Part shown: positions 63,531-64,000 of the stretch, in pieces | Layout: each line of letters opens with the position of its first letter | How positions within the stretch are numbered: position 1 is the first letter of the stretch | Assembly: GCA_963513935.1 (NCBI GenBank) | Contig: OY740774.1 | Coordinates: forward strand, 83,538,890 to 83,602,889 | From: Aphrophora alni | Taxonomy: Eukaryota; Arthropoda; Insecta; Hemiptera; Aphrophoridae | DNA length: 64,000 nt | Direction of reading: 5' to 3' | Made by a program: the position numbers and the translations under genes | Notes under the pieces: generated by a model | What the model saw: the letters and a program-made list of their open reading frames with translations, nothing else | What the model was told of the DNA's origin: nothing | Database searches by the model: none

Positions 63531-64000
63531 CAAATTGTTAATGAAAAACAAGAAGCAAAAAAAGATTAAATATTACGATTTGAATAATTCAAACCCATTT
63601 ACATCCGACAATTTCAATTCGTAATTGGTGACCTCAAAACCCCTGTAATTGGCAACAGAAGTTAAAATGTAAAATCAAGCAATGTTGTAGGCCATTAGCC
63701 ATTTAGACTACATCCTCCGTAATGGATCCACTATTTTTAATTTAGTGTTCAATTTGTATTCAGCAACCTCAAAAACCTACAAAAATTCCAATACGAAATC
63801 AAACGATTTCTACAGTTTAAACCATTTCATTCAGTCATATCGAATTTTTGACTTATTCAGATTTGTAATCCACGACTCCAAAAATAAACAAAAAATATAC
63901 TGAGCCTATGTTTAAAAAATAAATCCCCTAAATTTTGTTAATACAGTATTACATTTAATTATTTACGTTTCAAACAGTGGCAGAATAAGAAGTAGACCTA
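63531..64000. other. Right edge of window, nothing recognised
   Basis: Short imperfect tandem-like units are visible (variants of AACCTCAAAA-CC and ATTTCAATTCGTAATTGG between 63610 and 63880). No coding sequence seen. Confidence 0.35.

Overview
This is a 64-kb piece of an AT-rich, intron-rich animal nuclear genome. It is almost certainly an insect. The mix of DDE transposons and decayed LINEs, and the two proteins, would suit a hemipteran, but the sequence alone does not prove the order. No bacterial, viral, CRISPR or operon-like feature was seen.

Two host genes can be rebuilt by eye from exons whose splice sites and reading phases agree. The first, on the + strand at 44-16651, is the 3' part (7 exons, 341 codons) of an SLC22/organic-cation-transporter-like MFS transporter; its N-terminal exons lie to the left of the window. 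The second, on the - strand at 58938-30508, is a complete coding set (11 exons, 628 codons) of a polypeptide N-acetylgalactosaminyltransferase. Its residues most resemble the GALNT11 / Drosophila Pgant35A group: type II membrane anchor, DSH metal motif, WGGEN loop and a three-repeat ricin-type lectin tail. The genes converge and are separated by about 14 kb of repeats (16.7-30.5 kb). Nothing suggests they share a pathway.

Everything else recognisable is mobile DNA in the introns and between the genes. A near-intact piggyBac-like element (35161-37971) with TTAA duplications sits antisense in a GALNT intron. It carries palindromic 20-bp subterminal sites and one frameshift in an A-run just before its C-terminal zinc-binding tail. 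A 411-bp piggyBac-type MITE (15739-16149) repeats the same architecture with a different palindrome. There are also two decayed mariner-like copies, four pogo/Tigger-type elements with TIRs, one hAT-type MITE with a perfect 8-bp duplication, about a dozen decayed LINE fragments, two Penelope-like GIY-YIG fragments, a 5S-rRNA-like fragment, and microsatellites.

The most striking repeat is a ~250-bp SINE-like family with 16 recognisable copies. All six copies before 27 kb are on + and nine of ten after it are on -. Thus 8 of the 9 copies inside the two genes lie in the sense orientation. The region from 59 to 64 kb is upstream of the GALNT gene and holds no recognised coding exon.
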